The notes: a model not told the origin generated them from the sequence alone. A DNA stretch of 64,000 nucleotides from Mya arenaria (GCF_026914265.1 NC_069126.1:76573232-76637231); one strand, 5' to 3'. Numbered from the stretch's first letter, positions 13,001-28,000 are shown. Program-made: numbers and translations.

Positions 13001-16000
13001 CATGTATCGGGATAAGCTTCTGATCCCAGTCGTGTAAGGAGGGGTCCACATACGATAAGCCATGCTTCCTGTAGGAGTAGAACAGACATACCATGACATG
13101 TTTGTACAATAATAACATACGAATTTTTTTATGAGAGAAACATGGTTTAGAATAAGACTCTGGTCCAAGTCAAGGAAGGAAGGGTCAATATTCCCTAAAC
13201 CATCTGCTTGAAAGGTAGAACATTCTCATTAATACCCAATTCTTACTTGAATTGATAAATAATTATGAATTTCTTGAGAGCAACATGTATCAGGATGAGT
13301 TTCAGGTCCAAGTCATGGCGGGAGGCATCCACAAATGTTGAACCATAGTTCCTGTAAAGCATAAACACAAACAACAGAAAACATAAACCTGCCAGGGAAA
13401 AACATAAAAGATGCACTCACCTGAGAGTTGGTATGGCTATTTCAGACCTCCACTGAGAGTCTCCAAAGCTTCCCCCGAGGTAGACATCACGATATTCCTC
13501 GTCAGAGTTAAACTCTTCAGCCTCAAAAGGCTCATTGAACTCTGTCAACAACATCGGTTATATATATATATATATATGAGAATCAAAGCAAACAAGAGAT
13601 GTTTGTCAAACATTATGCCCCCCCTGAGCGCCATGATGTCAGGATTATTCAGACAATTAAATGAAAAATGCATGGACCGAAATGACAGATGATTTGTCTT
13701 TGACATTGGATGCCGTTGAGGCAGTTTTAAGATTATGACCATTCTAACTTTGAGGATAGAGTGTGTTATGACCATGACCTTTGACTCTATGACCTCAAAA
13801 TCCATAGGAGTCATCAGCTGGTCACCAAAAATCTAAATGTTAAGTTTGAGGGCCATGGGTGCAGGCATTGACAAGTTATCACACAGACAAGCTTTTTTCG
13901 TTCAAGGTCACTGTAACCTTGACCTTTGACCCGATGACCCCTGAAATCATAAGGGGTCATCTACAGGTCAGACACAACTCCAAGTCAAGTTTGAGGGCCA
14001 TGGGTGCAGGCATTATCCAATTATCACTTGAAACATTTTCGCATTCAAGGTCACTGTGAACTTGACCTTTGACCCAATGACTCCTAAAATCAATAAGGGT
14101 CATCTCCTGGTCAGGCCCAACTTACATGTCAAGTTTGATGATCATAGGTTCAGGCATTGTTGAGATATTGCTGGGAGAAGATTTGTTAATTTTTTTGCGT
14201 TAAAGGTTACTGTGACCTTGACCTTGGCCCGATGAACCCCAAAGTCAAGAGGGGTCATCTACTTGTCAGGCCCAACCTACATGTCAAGTTTGATGACCAT
14301 AGGTCCAGGAATTGTCAAGTTTGCTTTTAAGGTCACTGTGACCTTGACCTTTGACCCCTAAAATCAATAGGGGTCATCTACTGGTCAGGCCCAACCTCCA
14401 AGTCAAGTTTGATGGCCATGGGTGTAGGCATTGTTATCACTCGTACAACCTTTTATCGTTCAAAGTCACTGTTACCTTGACCTTTGGCCCAATGACCCCT
14501 AAAATCAATAGGGGCCGTCTACTGGTCAGGCCCAACCTCCAAGTCAAGTTTGATGGCCATGGGTGCAGGCATTGTTATCACTCGGACAACCTTTTACCAT
14601 TAAAGGTCACTGTGACCTTGACCTTTGGCCCAATGACCACCAAAATCAATAGGGGTCATCTACTGGTCAGGCCCAACCTCAAAGTCAAGTTTGAGGGCCA
14701 TGGGTGCCGGCATTGTCGAGTTATCACATGGACAACCATTCAAGGTCACTGTGACCTTGACCTTTGGCCCGATGACCCCCAAAAACAATAGGGTCATCTA
14801 CTGGTCAGGCCCAACCTCCAAGTCAATTGTGAGGGCCATGGGTGCAGGCATTGTTGAGTTATCACTCGGACAACCTTTTACCATTCAAGGTCACTGTGAC
14901 CTTATCCTTTGACCAGATTAGGCCAAAAAACAAGAAAGGTTTGGTACTGGTCAGGCCCAACCTCCAGGTCAAGTATGAGGGCAATGGGTGCAGGCATTGT
15001 CGCGTTATCACTCGGACAACCTTTTAACATTCAAGGTCACTGACCATGACCTTTGGCCCGATGACCCCCAAAAACAATAAGGGTCATCTACTGGTCAGGC
15101 CCAACTTCCATATCAAGTTTGATGACCATAGGTCTAGGCATTGTTGAGATATCACACGGACAAGCTTTAAAATTATTTTACCATTAAAGGTCACTGTGAC
15201 CTTGACTTTTGACCCGATGAGCCCTAAAATCAATAGGGGTCTACTGGTCAGGCCCAACCTTCATGTCAAGTTTGATGACCGTACGTCCAGGAATTGCTGA
15301 GTTATCACTCGGACAAGCTTTGGTCTACCGACGGACCGACCGACCGACTGACATGTGCAAAGCAATATACCCCTCTTCTTTGAAAAGGGGCATAATAAAA
15401 ATGTCCCCATATTTACTGTCTGCATTAAATCTCAAATGGCTGATTTGAATTTATATGTGATTGGAAATTCAATTTATAATAGCATCCATAGCATGGTCTA
15501 AATTAAACTCTTTTGTCTTCAAATTACGTGACCTTAAATAAAAATTACTTTGTCTTCAGTTGATTATATATACCCAATTGAGTTTGCAAAAATACAGAAG
15601 GTCATGGGTAATGATGTAAAATAAAATTAACATTGCACAAAATTACCACTTATGCTTTTAAGTTTGAAATAGTCAATTTAACTATTCAGAACTATTAATT
15701 AGTAAGAAAGATCGAAAGGTACATGAGTTCAATGATGGACCCTATCTCCTTGACAAAGGCATTATTTACTTTCAAACAAAATCAGGGACACATCATTTTG
15801 CAATCACATTTATAACTTGTTATGTTAAAGTGGTTTAAAACTTACTTGCAGACAACCATCTGAGGGGATGCCACAGCACATTCAGTATTTTCTGTAAAAT
15901 AGTCTGATTGTGTTGCTGAAATGTTAACAATACAAAATTACCAAAACATAGCATTTAATGTCCTACTTTTATTACTTATGCAAAACAGATAGTTTGTAGT

Positions 16001-19000
16001 TTATTGTTAAAAGACATCAGAAAATTCTTAAAAGCATTTAAACTATTAAACAAAGTAAGGTCCCTAATGAACACTAAAAAGTTTCACAATTCAGCTCTAG
16101 AACATATATAAACAGGGTACTCTCCATTGATTTTACAATAAAATGACCATATGCAGGTTCATTTGCACATTAACTTGACATTATGATGCATGCAGTTGTA
16201 TGAAGTATTTGGTCTCGTCTTTACCTGAGCTCTATACTCCGTGACAATGGCACAGAATTCCTCGTAATCAAAGTCGTCCTGGTTTTTCCGCCGCTGTCTT
16301 AACCAGCGAGAGTCCATCTCTTCCCCAGTACAAGTCTTGTAGGCAAAACACACCTGAATAAGGGTAGTGACACATATAAATGTAAGAGTATTTTCAGTTC
16401 CTTTGTGCTCTTCATTTAGACAAATTACACCAAAGGTCATATTCAACATAGTTATTATAACATGACGACACAGACAACTCAGACAACGAGCTAGAGAAAC
16501 AGGTGGCCTCCACTCTCTCTCCTCGCAGTACCGGGAGGTGAGCAAGCCGACATGGCTTATCAGGATGTAACTAAAGCACCTATCAATTCTTTGTATCAGA
16601 TGATCGAAGGAGTTCTAGAATTAAAACAAAACTTGTGGCCAAAAAAAGGTTGAGTTTTACCATCTGTTTCCTAGGTGGCGGTCCTTACACATGCATCAGT
16701 AATTGCATTCTGTCTATTGAATAATTCATTTTACAGTCCAATCAAAACGCTCAATACATATTTTGTATGATGCCACATAAGAATATGTTCATAAACAGCA
16801 AGTTCAGAAGTATCAAACTTAACGCACATTATAAAATGTGCTTCTGCAGACTGGCACAAATCTGCTGTTTGATTGTGTGCCCATCTATAATAGGAAATAC
16901 CTTGAAGTTTTTCACTTTTACAAGTTTAAGAACTTTTAAACAAGAACTAAGATTAGATAAATACATTTTATGCATTGAATCAATTAATAGAATTATGTCG
17001 ATGAGGTTTAGATGTTCAGCATATAATTTATTAATCTATCTAAAGAGTTTACATCATCACTAGACAGCCAGCCAAAGTCTTCACTGTCTACCGAGTTGAA
17101 TGCCTCTCGCAGCTCTCTGTAAAATTAACAGAAAATATAATATTGTTGTAGCCAAATTCTGTGTAAACCTCAACATCAATGTTTGTACGTTTTTATAATG
17201 CTGAGTGAATCTTTAGATCAAAATCTTGCAAATGTGAAATTTAGTCTGACCCTTGTGCCATTTTACAAGATCACGGGGAGTTTGGGCAACAGGGTGCATC
17301 CCTGTTGTAGAATGCAATTTGTCACTACTGAATTTGAAATGCCCATGTCTGATTGTGACGGTAAATATGACAAAATTCCCCACAAGAACTCAAAAAAAAC
17401 TTCCAGCAGAACTCTATTGAACTTGAAATTCCCATGTCTGACTGATGGTAAACAAGAATAATTTCTGACAATGTGCTCACTGAATACAATAACTCCAACA
17501 AACTTACAGCAGAGCTCTCCCAAGCTTGAGATGGCCATGTTTTACCGGACGTGCCCCATCTGCCAATGTCAGCTCCTTCACATTGCAACCCTGTGGAAAT
17601 ATCACGCATACAGTTATGACCAGTTATTTAATTATAATCATTATCTTTTTCTTCAAATATTTACTGAGAATTTAGAATTTAACACCCCACATCACCAATT
17701 TTTTAATAGCCCCCCCCCCCCTTAAAAAAAAAATGCCCCAAAACAGACTACTCTATGTAGCAATATCCATTTCAGTTTCAATACACTAAACACCATGCGA
17801 AAAAAAAATGTAGAGTAGCTGAATTAAAAAAAGTTTAACATAATGTATTTTAGGATGCAGCCTGAGGCCTGCGCTCAAACTGAGGACTCCTTATCAGGGC
17901 CAGTGTTTAATCAACTGAGCCATCTGGTGCAGTCATAGTCAAATTTATATGATTTATCAAGAATAAATAGAACACTTTCAGTTTCCTTATAAAATTTAGA
18001 AATTGTACTTGCTATGATATATAATGAACATTAAAAACATCATGATACCGTGGTGACAATTGTGTTGGTACATCGGAGAGCCTTGTGGATATCGGCAAAT
18101 ATGGGGACTGAGTTGCGCTCCACAAGATCGGTGAGAATAAGACGTCCCTTGATAAGATCTAGCATCTCACTGAAAAGTAATGATTGAAAGTTCAGTAAAT
18201 AGAGATATTACAACCTAATCATTGCCCCATGCAGCTAGCCTGGGGAGTCTGTGTGTATTCCACACTAGTTGGCCATAACACTCCTTATAAAGACACTGGG
18301 GTTATTGGATTAGGAAACTTATCAGATATCAAGTTTTACTGAGGTAAAATACTCAGTTAGAATACCCAGTCTAATGTCGCATAATCTCCAACAGTCAAAT
18401 TACTTAAACCTGTCATGGTAGGCTTACAAATGTAGCTGTGAAGCTTTAGCTGAGTAAAAATTCAAAGAGCTTTTTAGGTCTACATACAATAACCAGAACC
18501 AAGTAAAATTGCACATGAAACATAGTTTTGTAGAGTCAAGCCTAAAACAGATTAAGTACTTTGACTGAACATATTTTATATAATCATTTCAATATGAGCA
18601 AAAATGTGTCATAAAAGCTCTGATGTTGAGTACATGTATGGTATATCGTCAAACTAGCAATAACAAAGCATTAACACAAAAGAAGCCAAAAAAAATGCCA
18701 CCTCATGTGTTATCAGACAAATTTGAAACATACATGTCCAAAAAGATGGGCTTGGTAGTCATTTAAGACATAAAACACAAATCTGTTATTGATAATATTG
18801 GTGTGCTGTAACCTAAGCTATCAATAGTGCACTAGGGTAGTGGTTTATATTCATGCCATTTAGTGGGCTGCAAACAAATGGCGAGAGACAATGATTAACA
18901 AGAACATATCTGCATTTTTTTTTTAAAGTTTTGAATCAGAGTTAGCATTTTTTCAGGTTCCAGAATGAATAAAAAAAAACCTGAGAGTCAAGAGGAATGA

Positions 19001-22000
19001 GCTTCTGTAAGGACATACATGTTTATATATAAATCAGGGTCAAATAATTAATTTTGAAAGTTCTAGCTAGGCTGAGTATTTTTTTCTAAGAGCCAATGTA
19101 CAATAAATGCAACATTATCTGAAAAGTATACTTTGAATTTTATCTTTTAAAAGTATTAAAAACAAAATACAAATATTATATCACCATAAACATCAACAAA
19201 TATGCCACAGAGCAAACACTAACGCTAATCTGTTTTATTTGATTAAATAAGGGGCATTAAACAACATTTATTGAAGCCAGACTTATGGGCCTTGCTCTGC
19301 ATGTGTGTATAATGTCTTTGGCAACCTTTGCACGACACCAAGGCTAACACAATACCTCGACTTTTCCTCTGTAAAGGGTGGCAAGCTATAAATCATTTCT
19401 GTCCAGCATGCAATTATTATTGGTTAAACATATTTCCCACAATACTTAAAAAATAGGGCATTACAAATAATATATGCTTGTTTCCGGTTTACCCACTAAT
19501 ACCCCCATCACACCAGAGCTACGTCCATGACTTGCACAGGAAAATGACCCCGCTTACCAAGAAGTTGGGGGTATGAACGCCTATAAACTGTGAAATCATT
19601 TATATTCGTGGTACATTAAGTTTTATGGTTCTGGTGGGTTGGGTTATCCATAAATTCAACATCCCAACAAATATTTGACCTTTACTTGTCCTTTTTCGAA
19701 AAACCACAAAATAGCATGCCCCAGATATAAATTATTTCACAGTATGTTTGCAAAATCTGAGGTATATATTGATTGAGAATGTTGTAAGATATATGTTCTT
19801 CCATCTAACCAACCATGCTACTCGGCCATTATATGTCTATTTAGCTAAATTCACTGCTCAAATGTTTATCAGAACAGTGCAGAAGGGAGAAAACTGCATT
19901 GCATGAATATTGTTGTATATCTGAGTTCCCTCCCCTGTAGTAGGTTGTGCTTTCTTACTTCTTACTTTTCCTTCTAGAATTATTATGCATTATAGTTCCA
20001 ATGAGAAAAAACAAGAACCAGTTAATAGGAGTTTTCTCTTTCATATCTGTGTTTTAAAAGTGTTATTTCTGATAATATACACAAACAAGTATACATTCTT
20101 ACTTCTGAATAAACAGAAAAATATTTTTTAAATCAAACATTATTGCAGGTATGTTTGACAAACTGATTTTCATTGAAATCTGATACTCAAGAGTATGATT
20201 TTCAACTCCACCTTGGACCCCTGGGGCAGTGCAATTTTTCACCCCAGGGACATAATTTGAACAATCTTGGTAAAGGACCACTACATTTCACAAAAAAATA
20301 TTTTCTGGGGAGGGGCCTCAGAGAAGTAGATGTTTAAAGTTTAAACAGATGCGCGACATTGAACAATCACAATAGATCACCTTGAGCACTTCATGCACAG
20401 GTGAGCTAATAGCAAACATCCTACCCTATTATTCTGGGAAATCGGAAACAAACGATTTTGTTTTGCCCTTAATTCAATTTAACTATCACCTGCATAAACA
20501 TTAATTGTGGTACGAAAATGCAATTCCAATATAATCCAGCAGCATTAGCAAACGACACATTATACAAGGTGGTGCAAACTTCTCATTCCCAATTCTGTTG
20601 TAAGCAATACGTACCAGACATGGAATTTAGGGTTTACATTTAACTTATTTAATATTTAACAATAACTGTACAACAATTCATTACAACAATCAATTACACC
20701 CAATGGCTCAATGTTATCCAATGCTGTGGTCTTGTATTGTGGGTAAAATCAGAGTACCAAGAAGAAAACAACTTGTTTGCCTTGGTAACCGCTAACAAAA
20801 CTCACATACTCCCAAGCCGGGCTCCTTGGTGTGAATATAGCCAATGGGGCTTTCAAGACATCTGCAGTCAATTGTATAAAACTGGTTAACTCTTTGGTTT
20901 TGTCAAAGTGAGCCAAAATGTTTATTGATTGGTCAATATTTATCCAAAACTTGCTTTTAACCAATCAAATCATTTAAATGTGCAAACCAGCCAAAATAAA
21001 ACTGTGGATAACTTATCCCAGTTTAATTCAATTGGCTGGTGAAATTTAAGATGAAGGTCAAACACACTGAAATAGCATTACATGCATGTCTAGTTCTATC
21101 TGAGGGACATTCAAAATGTTCCCACATGAAACATGAGAGAAAGATTCTTTAATAAATTGGACTGATCTGACAACGTTATATGACAGAAAACAGAAATAAA
21201 ACAACACATGTACAGCTTAAATTAACATGCTTAATAGCCGACTATATCAAACTAGGTCACTCAATGCCAAAACACTTTTTAAAGGATATCTAGTGGCAGT
21301 TTTTATAGGAATGAGACTCCTCTATGCTTGACAACAATACATCGTGGGTCTCGCAATTGCCACATTGCCTTTACGTGTCAAATACTTACTGCAAAATAAT
21401 TAAAATTGCCTTATGCCCTTATATGCAGCAGTCCAAAGTAAACAAACACTTAGTGTGACCTTGACCTTAGAGGTAGGGAGACAGGACTTGCACACAACAC
21501 GTCGTCTTGGTATGTCAAACAAATGTGGCAAGTTATTTTAAAATCTGTTCATACATGAAAAATTTACAGCTTGGACACGACCACCTATACCCTATGCCTC
21601 ATTTGCTGCATTCAATAGTATTCAAACACTATTTGTGACCTTGACCTTAGAGGTAGGTACACAGGTCTTACACATGACACGTTGTCTTGGTATGTCAAAT
21701 ACATGTGGCAAGTTATTTTAAAATATGTCCATACAAGAGAAAGTTACAGCCCGGACATGAGAAGTTGAACCTGACACACGGATGGACGATGGTACGAACA
21801 GTGCGATTTAAATATGCCCACCCCTGGGGGCATGAAAACCCATGCGAAGAGCAGGTTCTAAACCCAGGGTACCGTGGGCCAGCAGTCTTGGACTTTATCT
21901 ACTGTGCCTACTTTTGTAGGCTGTAAACAAAATTTATCATAGAGAAGTTGTCAACATCTGTAATTTTAATTGTTTAAGGTGAATGAAAATTCTTTTCATC

Positions 22001-25000
22001 TTTTGTCAACTCTTTTTGCATTCAGGGTGGTATGCTTTTAAGAAGTGTTTAAGAGGCCTAATCCTAATTTTATTTATTTATTTATTCGTAAATATAAAAA
22101 CAAACACACTGGCACAACAAAGGAGTGGGGCTTTTATACAAATCATAGTAACATTCCTTTAAATCACTTATAACCATGCACCAACTGGTCTGTAGCCATG
22201 CCTTATTGTTTGTCTAAGGTTGTGTGTCTAAGGATCTTAAATGAAGAATGGTTTATTTATTCCACAAAAGTGAATACTTTTATTGGTTACCTAAACCAGT
22301 TATTAAAACCAGGCACCAGTTAAATTTCATTGATATCTATCAACCATAAATTATCCAGTTAATATACTATTGGCTATTCATGTTGTATACTTATACAATG
22401 GTAATCTAAATTCCATAACTGGCAGCACAAACATAGACTTATGGTTTTGGAAGCGTTAATTTACCATGGGTCTGGCACACTATCACACCTCTGTAAAACC
22501 CTAAAGCTACAAAAAATATAAACACACAAACACGTAACAATAAACAGCATCCAATAGAGTACAATAAGGCAGTCCATATGAATTGTATGTCAAAATGAAA
22601 GTTAACAATTCATTTAATCCTGATTTAATCAGCACTGATTTTAGTTGATTGGTTGAGCTATGCTTCAGCTCAAGATCTGTGTGCTACACTACAGCTTAAT
22701 TGCAAAGACAAAGGCTCTTAGCTTAAATTAATCACTCTCATGTCTGTTTCCTGGATGGAATCCAGATTTGTGGCCATGATGAGAGACCAAAAATTAAAAC
22801 CCTTTATTAACCTTTTTTGGGTATTGTACCCATTAAGGGTTCAATACTTATGGCCATTGAACCCCTTTTTGATATTGAACCCCGTAAGGGTATTGAACTG
22901 CTTATGGGTTCAATTCTTTTGGGTATGGAATCACTTTTGGGTATTGAACCCTTTTTGGTGAGAAGTAAACACCTATTTCACTATACACTTTACATTAATC
23001 ATCTATGCTATATGTGAGAAATGTCCTGATTATACTAAAAATACTTGGAACGTAATCACACAGTAAATAATGGTTCTTAAAATAAGCCAATTTTAATAAC
23101 AGAAAACAAATGTGAACAAAACCAAAAAAAATATTTCAACTAACAAGTAACATGACAAGCTGATGCCAACGCTTCAGGTCCATTATTCTAGAGTTTTTGG
23201 AACCAAAGTTGCCGCCAGAGTTACGAGATTTGCCACATGTGACTGATTACCAGTCACCATGAACATGTGTACCAAGTTTCATGTACACATCTATAAAGAT
23301 TTTCCAATAAAAGCTAACCTTACAGGTTATGCACACCTACTCCAATGACCCCAATACTAAGTCTATGACAATACCAATATTCTTATCTTAGAAAACCTGA
23401 CACGCTAAAATTGAAACCAGCAGGCCTCACCTGTCTGAAAGTGTTTGACCTTCGACCTCTATACACGGAGTCTTGAATTCACACATTGTCACAACCACTT
23501 GCTTGTTGGTCGCTGAAATATCAAAGGGATATTAAAATGTAATCATTAAAGCAGTTAAACCTTGAAGTTATATGATATAAGTGGCCAAAGAAATTGCATT
23601 TAGGAGTAGAGAAAAATCATAATGCTCAGTTCCTATTCTGGATTATAAAGTGAGAAGCTTGTAATAGAAAGTTTCCAAGACACATGACAAATGGCCCCTG
23701 ATTTGACCTTGTCAGAGTGATAGCCATTTGTATAATATGGAGGGAATTTGAATAAAAGTTTATAACTGACAAACAGACCTGATGTTGGACAACATTCACT
23801 TGCCAAAATATACCTTCACACACACACACACTGTGATAAATTGGCAGTGCAGCCTCAAAATATAAGTATGAAATCCCTTTCCATATTGTATAACACTGAC
23901 CTCCAAGATTGACATTGACCTTTGAGATAAGAGCACAAATTGAATGAATTCCCTTTCATAGTTCAAAAGGTATGGCTGAGGCAAGAAGTGTTGCTATGAA
24001 ATTATAACACTGACCTCAAAGTGTGACCTTCATCTTTCAGATAAGAGCACAAATTTGTGTGACACACCTTCACATGATGCTCTACAAGTATGTGATGTTT
24101 AAAATAAATCCCAATAACAATAACAAAGTTATTGCTTACACAAGGTTGTCATTGACAGAAACGCAGACGAACAGACAGATAGGGACTTCAGTTAATTTAT
24201 GCCTATCCTTCATGGCCACTTATAAGGTCAATGTAGAGGTCAAGATCATAACATCATATGGCATTTTAACCATAACATTTAAATGTATTGACTTTAAAGT
24301 GAACATATTATAATGCTAACTGTAATTATCTTTTAAAATAAACGTATCAATAAATAATTTACCACAAGCCAATGTCTATGAACTATTAACATACTTATAT
24401 CATGACTCCGCAAGCAAATGTAAAATTAAACTAATTGTCTGGAATCTCAATAATCTATATTCTCAGTCAGAAAATGTACAAGGTGTTGTTTTTTCATCCT
24501 TTTTACAAGGAAGGTAATGGTTTAAACACATACCAACAAGATAGGCTACTTCAATCATCGAGGAGATGGCTCGTGTTTTACTGTCTATCACAAAAAACAA
24601 AATGTCAGCCATCTGAAAAAGTCATCAACGTGAGGTAATAGCAGCATACATTGTGAGCAACAGATGACAGATTTACACAGCCATTGTGAAATGAGATATA
24701 CAGAATGATTTCCTTGTTTTGTAATTGAGAAAATAATAGCAATCAGAAACTATTACATTAGGTTACGGGTATATCTCTCATTCTTTATAACAGACAACTT
24801 CAAATTAATTTTATGCAATTAAAATATGTAAATGATTAATATAAGTTATCAAATATCAGAGGCGCAGAATGCGATAGGTTTAGGGAGGTGGTGTAGTGGG
24901 TTCAGGAGGGTTTGTCCCACTCCTAATATTGTCACCAGAGAATGTCCCTGAGGGAAAGTTTAGTTTAGGTTTTACCAAAATAATTCATTTTTTCATTTAT

Positions 25001-28000
25001 TATAAGCAGTCATTTAGAGACTTTCCTCAGAACTTTATTTCCCATAAAAATATTGATCCTATCCTGCTTCTTTGCAAACTAGAAATATATGAAACATTAA
25101 CTGAGAAAAAATAAAATGAACATAATTTATTATAAGGTCTTACAAACATCCTTGTGCCTTTTATAGTGCAACGTTATTGAAGAAACCATGAGATGTTGTC
25201 AAACATTATGTACCAGCTTTGTCATCATGTTGATGATTGAATGATGTTTTTTTAGAAAATGATGTATTTATTGTGAGAAATTGCACATTTTTTTGGTGAA
25301 ATTTAAGGCAAATATTTCAAACTTTGAACTGTGATCAAAGTTTCCATGAGACTCTACTGTGACCTGGACCCGACCTCCCCAGGATGTGGAACTGCATTAT
25401 GTTTGCTTACCTGTTCAGTGTAAGTATATCATTCCTGTTCATAGGTTATTTTACCTGTTTTTTGTTAGTTTTCGCGTTAAGTGCATGTTCGCCTGTTGAG
25501 TGTATGTTTACCTATTTACAGTATTTAGCTGTTTAGTGTATAGTTACTTGTTCAGCGTTAGTTTACCTGTTATGTGTATGTATATCTGTTTCACATTTGT
25601 TTAACCTGTCAAGTCTACCAGATTAGTGTGTGTTTACCTGTTTATTTTATTTACATTTTTAAAGAATGCTTACGTGTTCAGTGTATGTTACATGTTTTGT
25701 GTATGTGTACCTGTTGTGTGTATGTGTACCTGTTGTGTGTATGTGTACCTGTTGTGTGTATGTGTACCTGTTGTGTGTATGTGTACCTGTTGTGTGTATG
25801 TGTACCTGTTGTGTGTATGTGTACCTGTTGTGTGTATACATACCTCTTCAGTGTTAGATCTTTGTGTATGTTTACATGTCTATTGTGTGATAACCTGCCA
25901 AGTCTAAGTTTACCTACCTTGTCTAGTGTATGTTTATTTGTCAAGTATGAGTTTACCTGTCTAGTGTATGTTTACCTGTCTAGTGTATGTTTACCTGATT
26001 AGTGTTTGTTTACCTGACTAGTGTATGTTACCCTGTCTAGTGTATGCTACCCTGTCTAGTGTATGTTTACCTGACTAGTGTATGCTACCCTGTCTAGTGT
26101 ATGTTTACCTGACTAGTGTATGTTACCCTGTCTAGTGTATGTTTACCTGTCTAGTGTATGTTACCCTGTCTAGTGTATGTTTACCTGTCTAGTGTATGTT
26201 ACCCTGTCTAGTGTATGTTTACCTGTCTAGTGTATGTTTAGCTATCTAGTGTATGTTACCCTGTCTAGTGTATGTTTACCTGTCTAGTGTATGTTACCCT
26301 GTCTAGTGTATGTTACCTTGTCTAGTGTATGTTTACCTGTCTAGTGTATGTTTACCTGATTAGGTGTGTACCTGTGTATTGTAAATGTTTACTTGTTTAG
26401 AATGTATGTACCAGTGTATAGTAAATGTTTAAATGTTTAGAATGTGTGTACCTGTGTATTGTAAATGTTTACCTGTTTAGAATGTATGTACCAGTGTATT
26501 GTAAATGTTTACCTGTTTAGAATGTGTGTACCTGTGTATTGTAAATGTTTACCTGTTTAGAATGTATGTACCAGTGTATTGTAAATGTTTACCTGTTTAG
26601 AATGTGTGTACCAGTGTATTGTAAATGTTTACCTGTTTAGAATGTGTGTACCAGTGTTTTGTAAATGTTTACCTGTTTAGAATGTGTGTACCTGTGTATT
26701 GTAAATGTTTACCTGTTTAGAATGTATGTACCAGTGTATAGTAAATGTTTACCTGTTCAGAATGTGTGAACCTGTGTATGGTTAATGTTTACCTGTGTAT
26801 TGTAAATGTTTACCTGTTTAGCCTGGGCTTCCAGTTCCATCAGCTCTGGTTTCCAGTTTTGAACCTGCTGAGAGAAACAAGCCGTCGTATGGTGATTTAC
26901 TTGGTCTGCATTATAAACAAGACCATCATGTTAATATACTAATGATAGGGTGTAACGTTCTCATAGCAGAAATTAAGGTTATGTCTGGAATGGTAGGTAA
27001 AATTTTGACTTCATTATAAAACATCATATAGGCTATTCAGCCCATACACAGTAAATCCCTTATTTTATTTTACATATTAGATATAAAATGAAAAAATCTT
27101 AAGCACTGCAATGAGAAGGCATAAATGTCTGTTAAACAATTGGACAAGGGGAATAACCTAACAAACATTTTTGCTGGAGTTATGGAACTTGCTGCACATA
27201 TGATCAATGTATCTATGTACAAAGTGAAAGTGATGAAATCTTGACAGATGTTTGAGCTTTATCAGAACGTGAAAGTGTTTGCATGTTGCAACCTTCACTA
27301 ATGACAAAAATAAAAATGCCAATGCTAAAATAATACAACTTTTTTCTTCAACAAATATACAAACTAACATTCACACAAACTGTTTTTTGGCAAGTATGCT
27401 ACAAACTGATTTCCAATACATTTGAAACACCTTGTACTTACAGGGTTATAAAATGTTATTCCATGTTCCTTGAAGTATGGAATGGCAATTTCCGCTCGCC
27501 ACTTTGTTGGGTTGCACGATCCACCAAGAAATACTGAAATCATCAGTGTTGCATGTATAAGGAAAAGGTTTATTGTTTATCATGCAGAGAATAAGTTCCA
27601 AACTACCAGTCTTATTGCATGGAATGGCAAGGCTTTTTACTACACATATAACCAATTTTTTCGTTTCCTATACATTGTTTCTGGATAATTATATTTTACA
27701 TAGATAGACTTTTAGCACAAGAAATTTGGTTGGGTACTGTGTAACTCATTAACATATGCCAATACTTTGGAATCATCAGTAATATTAAGTGACAGCGTAT
27801 ATGAGGCATAAACAAGATAAGTCAAGTAATAAACCCTACTTCTGAATACAGCATTGTGCTTCACTTGTATTACCGATGCAAGTAATGGTAGATCCTACTA
27901 CAAGCTACTATCAAAGTAAACACATCATAAGATATACACTAAATTGTCTTGTACTTGTCTCGATGAGGTTCTTTATACTCCCATAATCCAAGGCACATTC

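Noticed and set aside
14351..14791. 146-aa ORF with repeated MTPKINRGHLLVRPNLQVKF-like blocks
   Set aside because: Translation of the units of a dispersed repeat. The same blocks occur on the opposite strand of the 2.8-kb copy and in intergenic DNA.
16497..16555. Candidate extra exon of the NDT gene on the minus strand (SRYCEEREWRPP)
   Set aside because: It lacks a good donor, its length would break phase, and the EF-hand reads through smoothly from exon 11 to exon 12 without it.
25574..26002. Cys/Val-rich ORFs of up to 142 aa
   Set aside because: They arise from 17- and 19-bp TGTGTATGTGTACCTGT-like repeats; frames on both strands are equally open.
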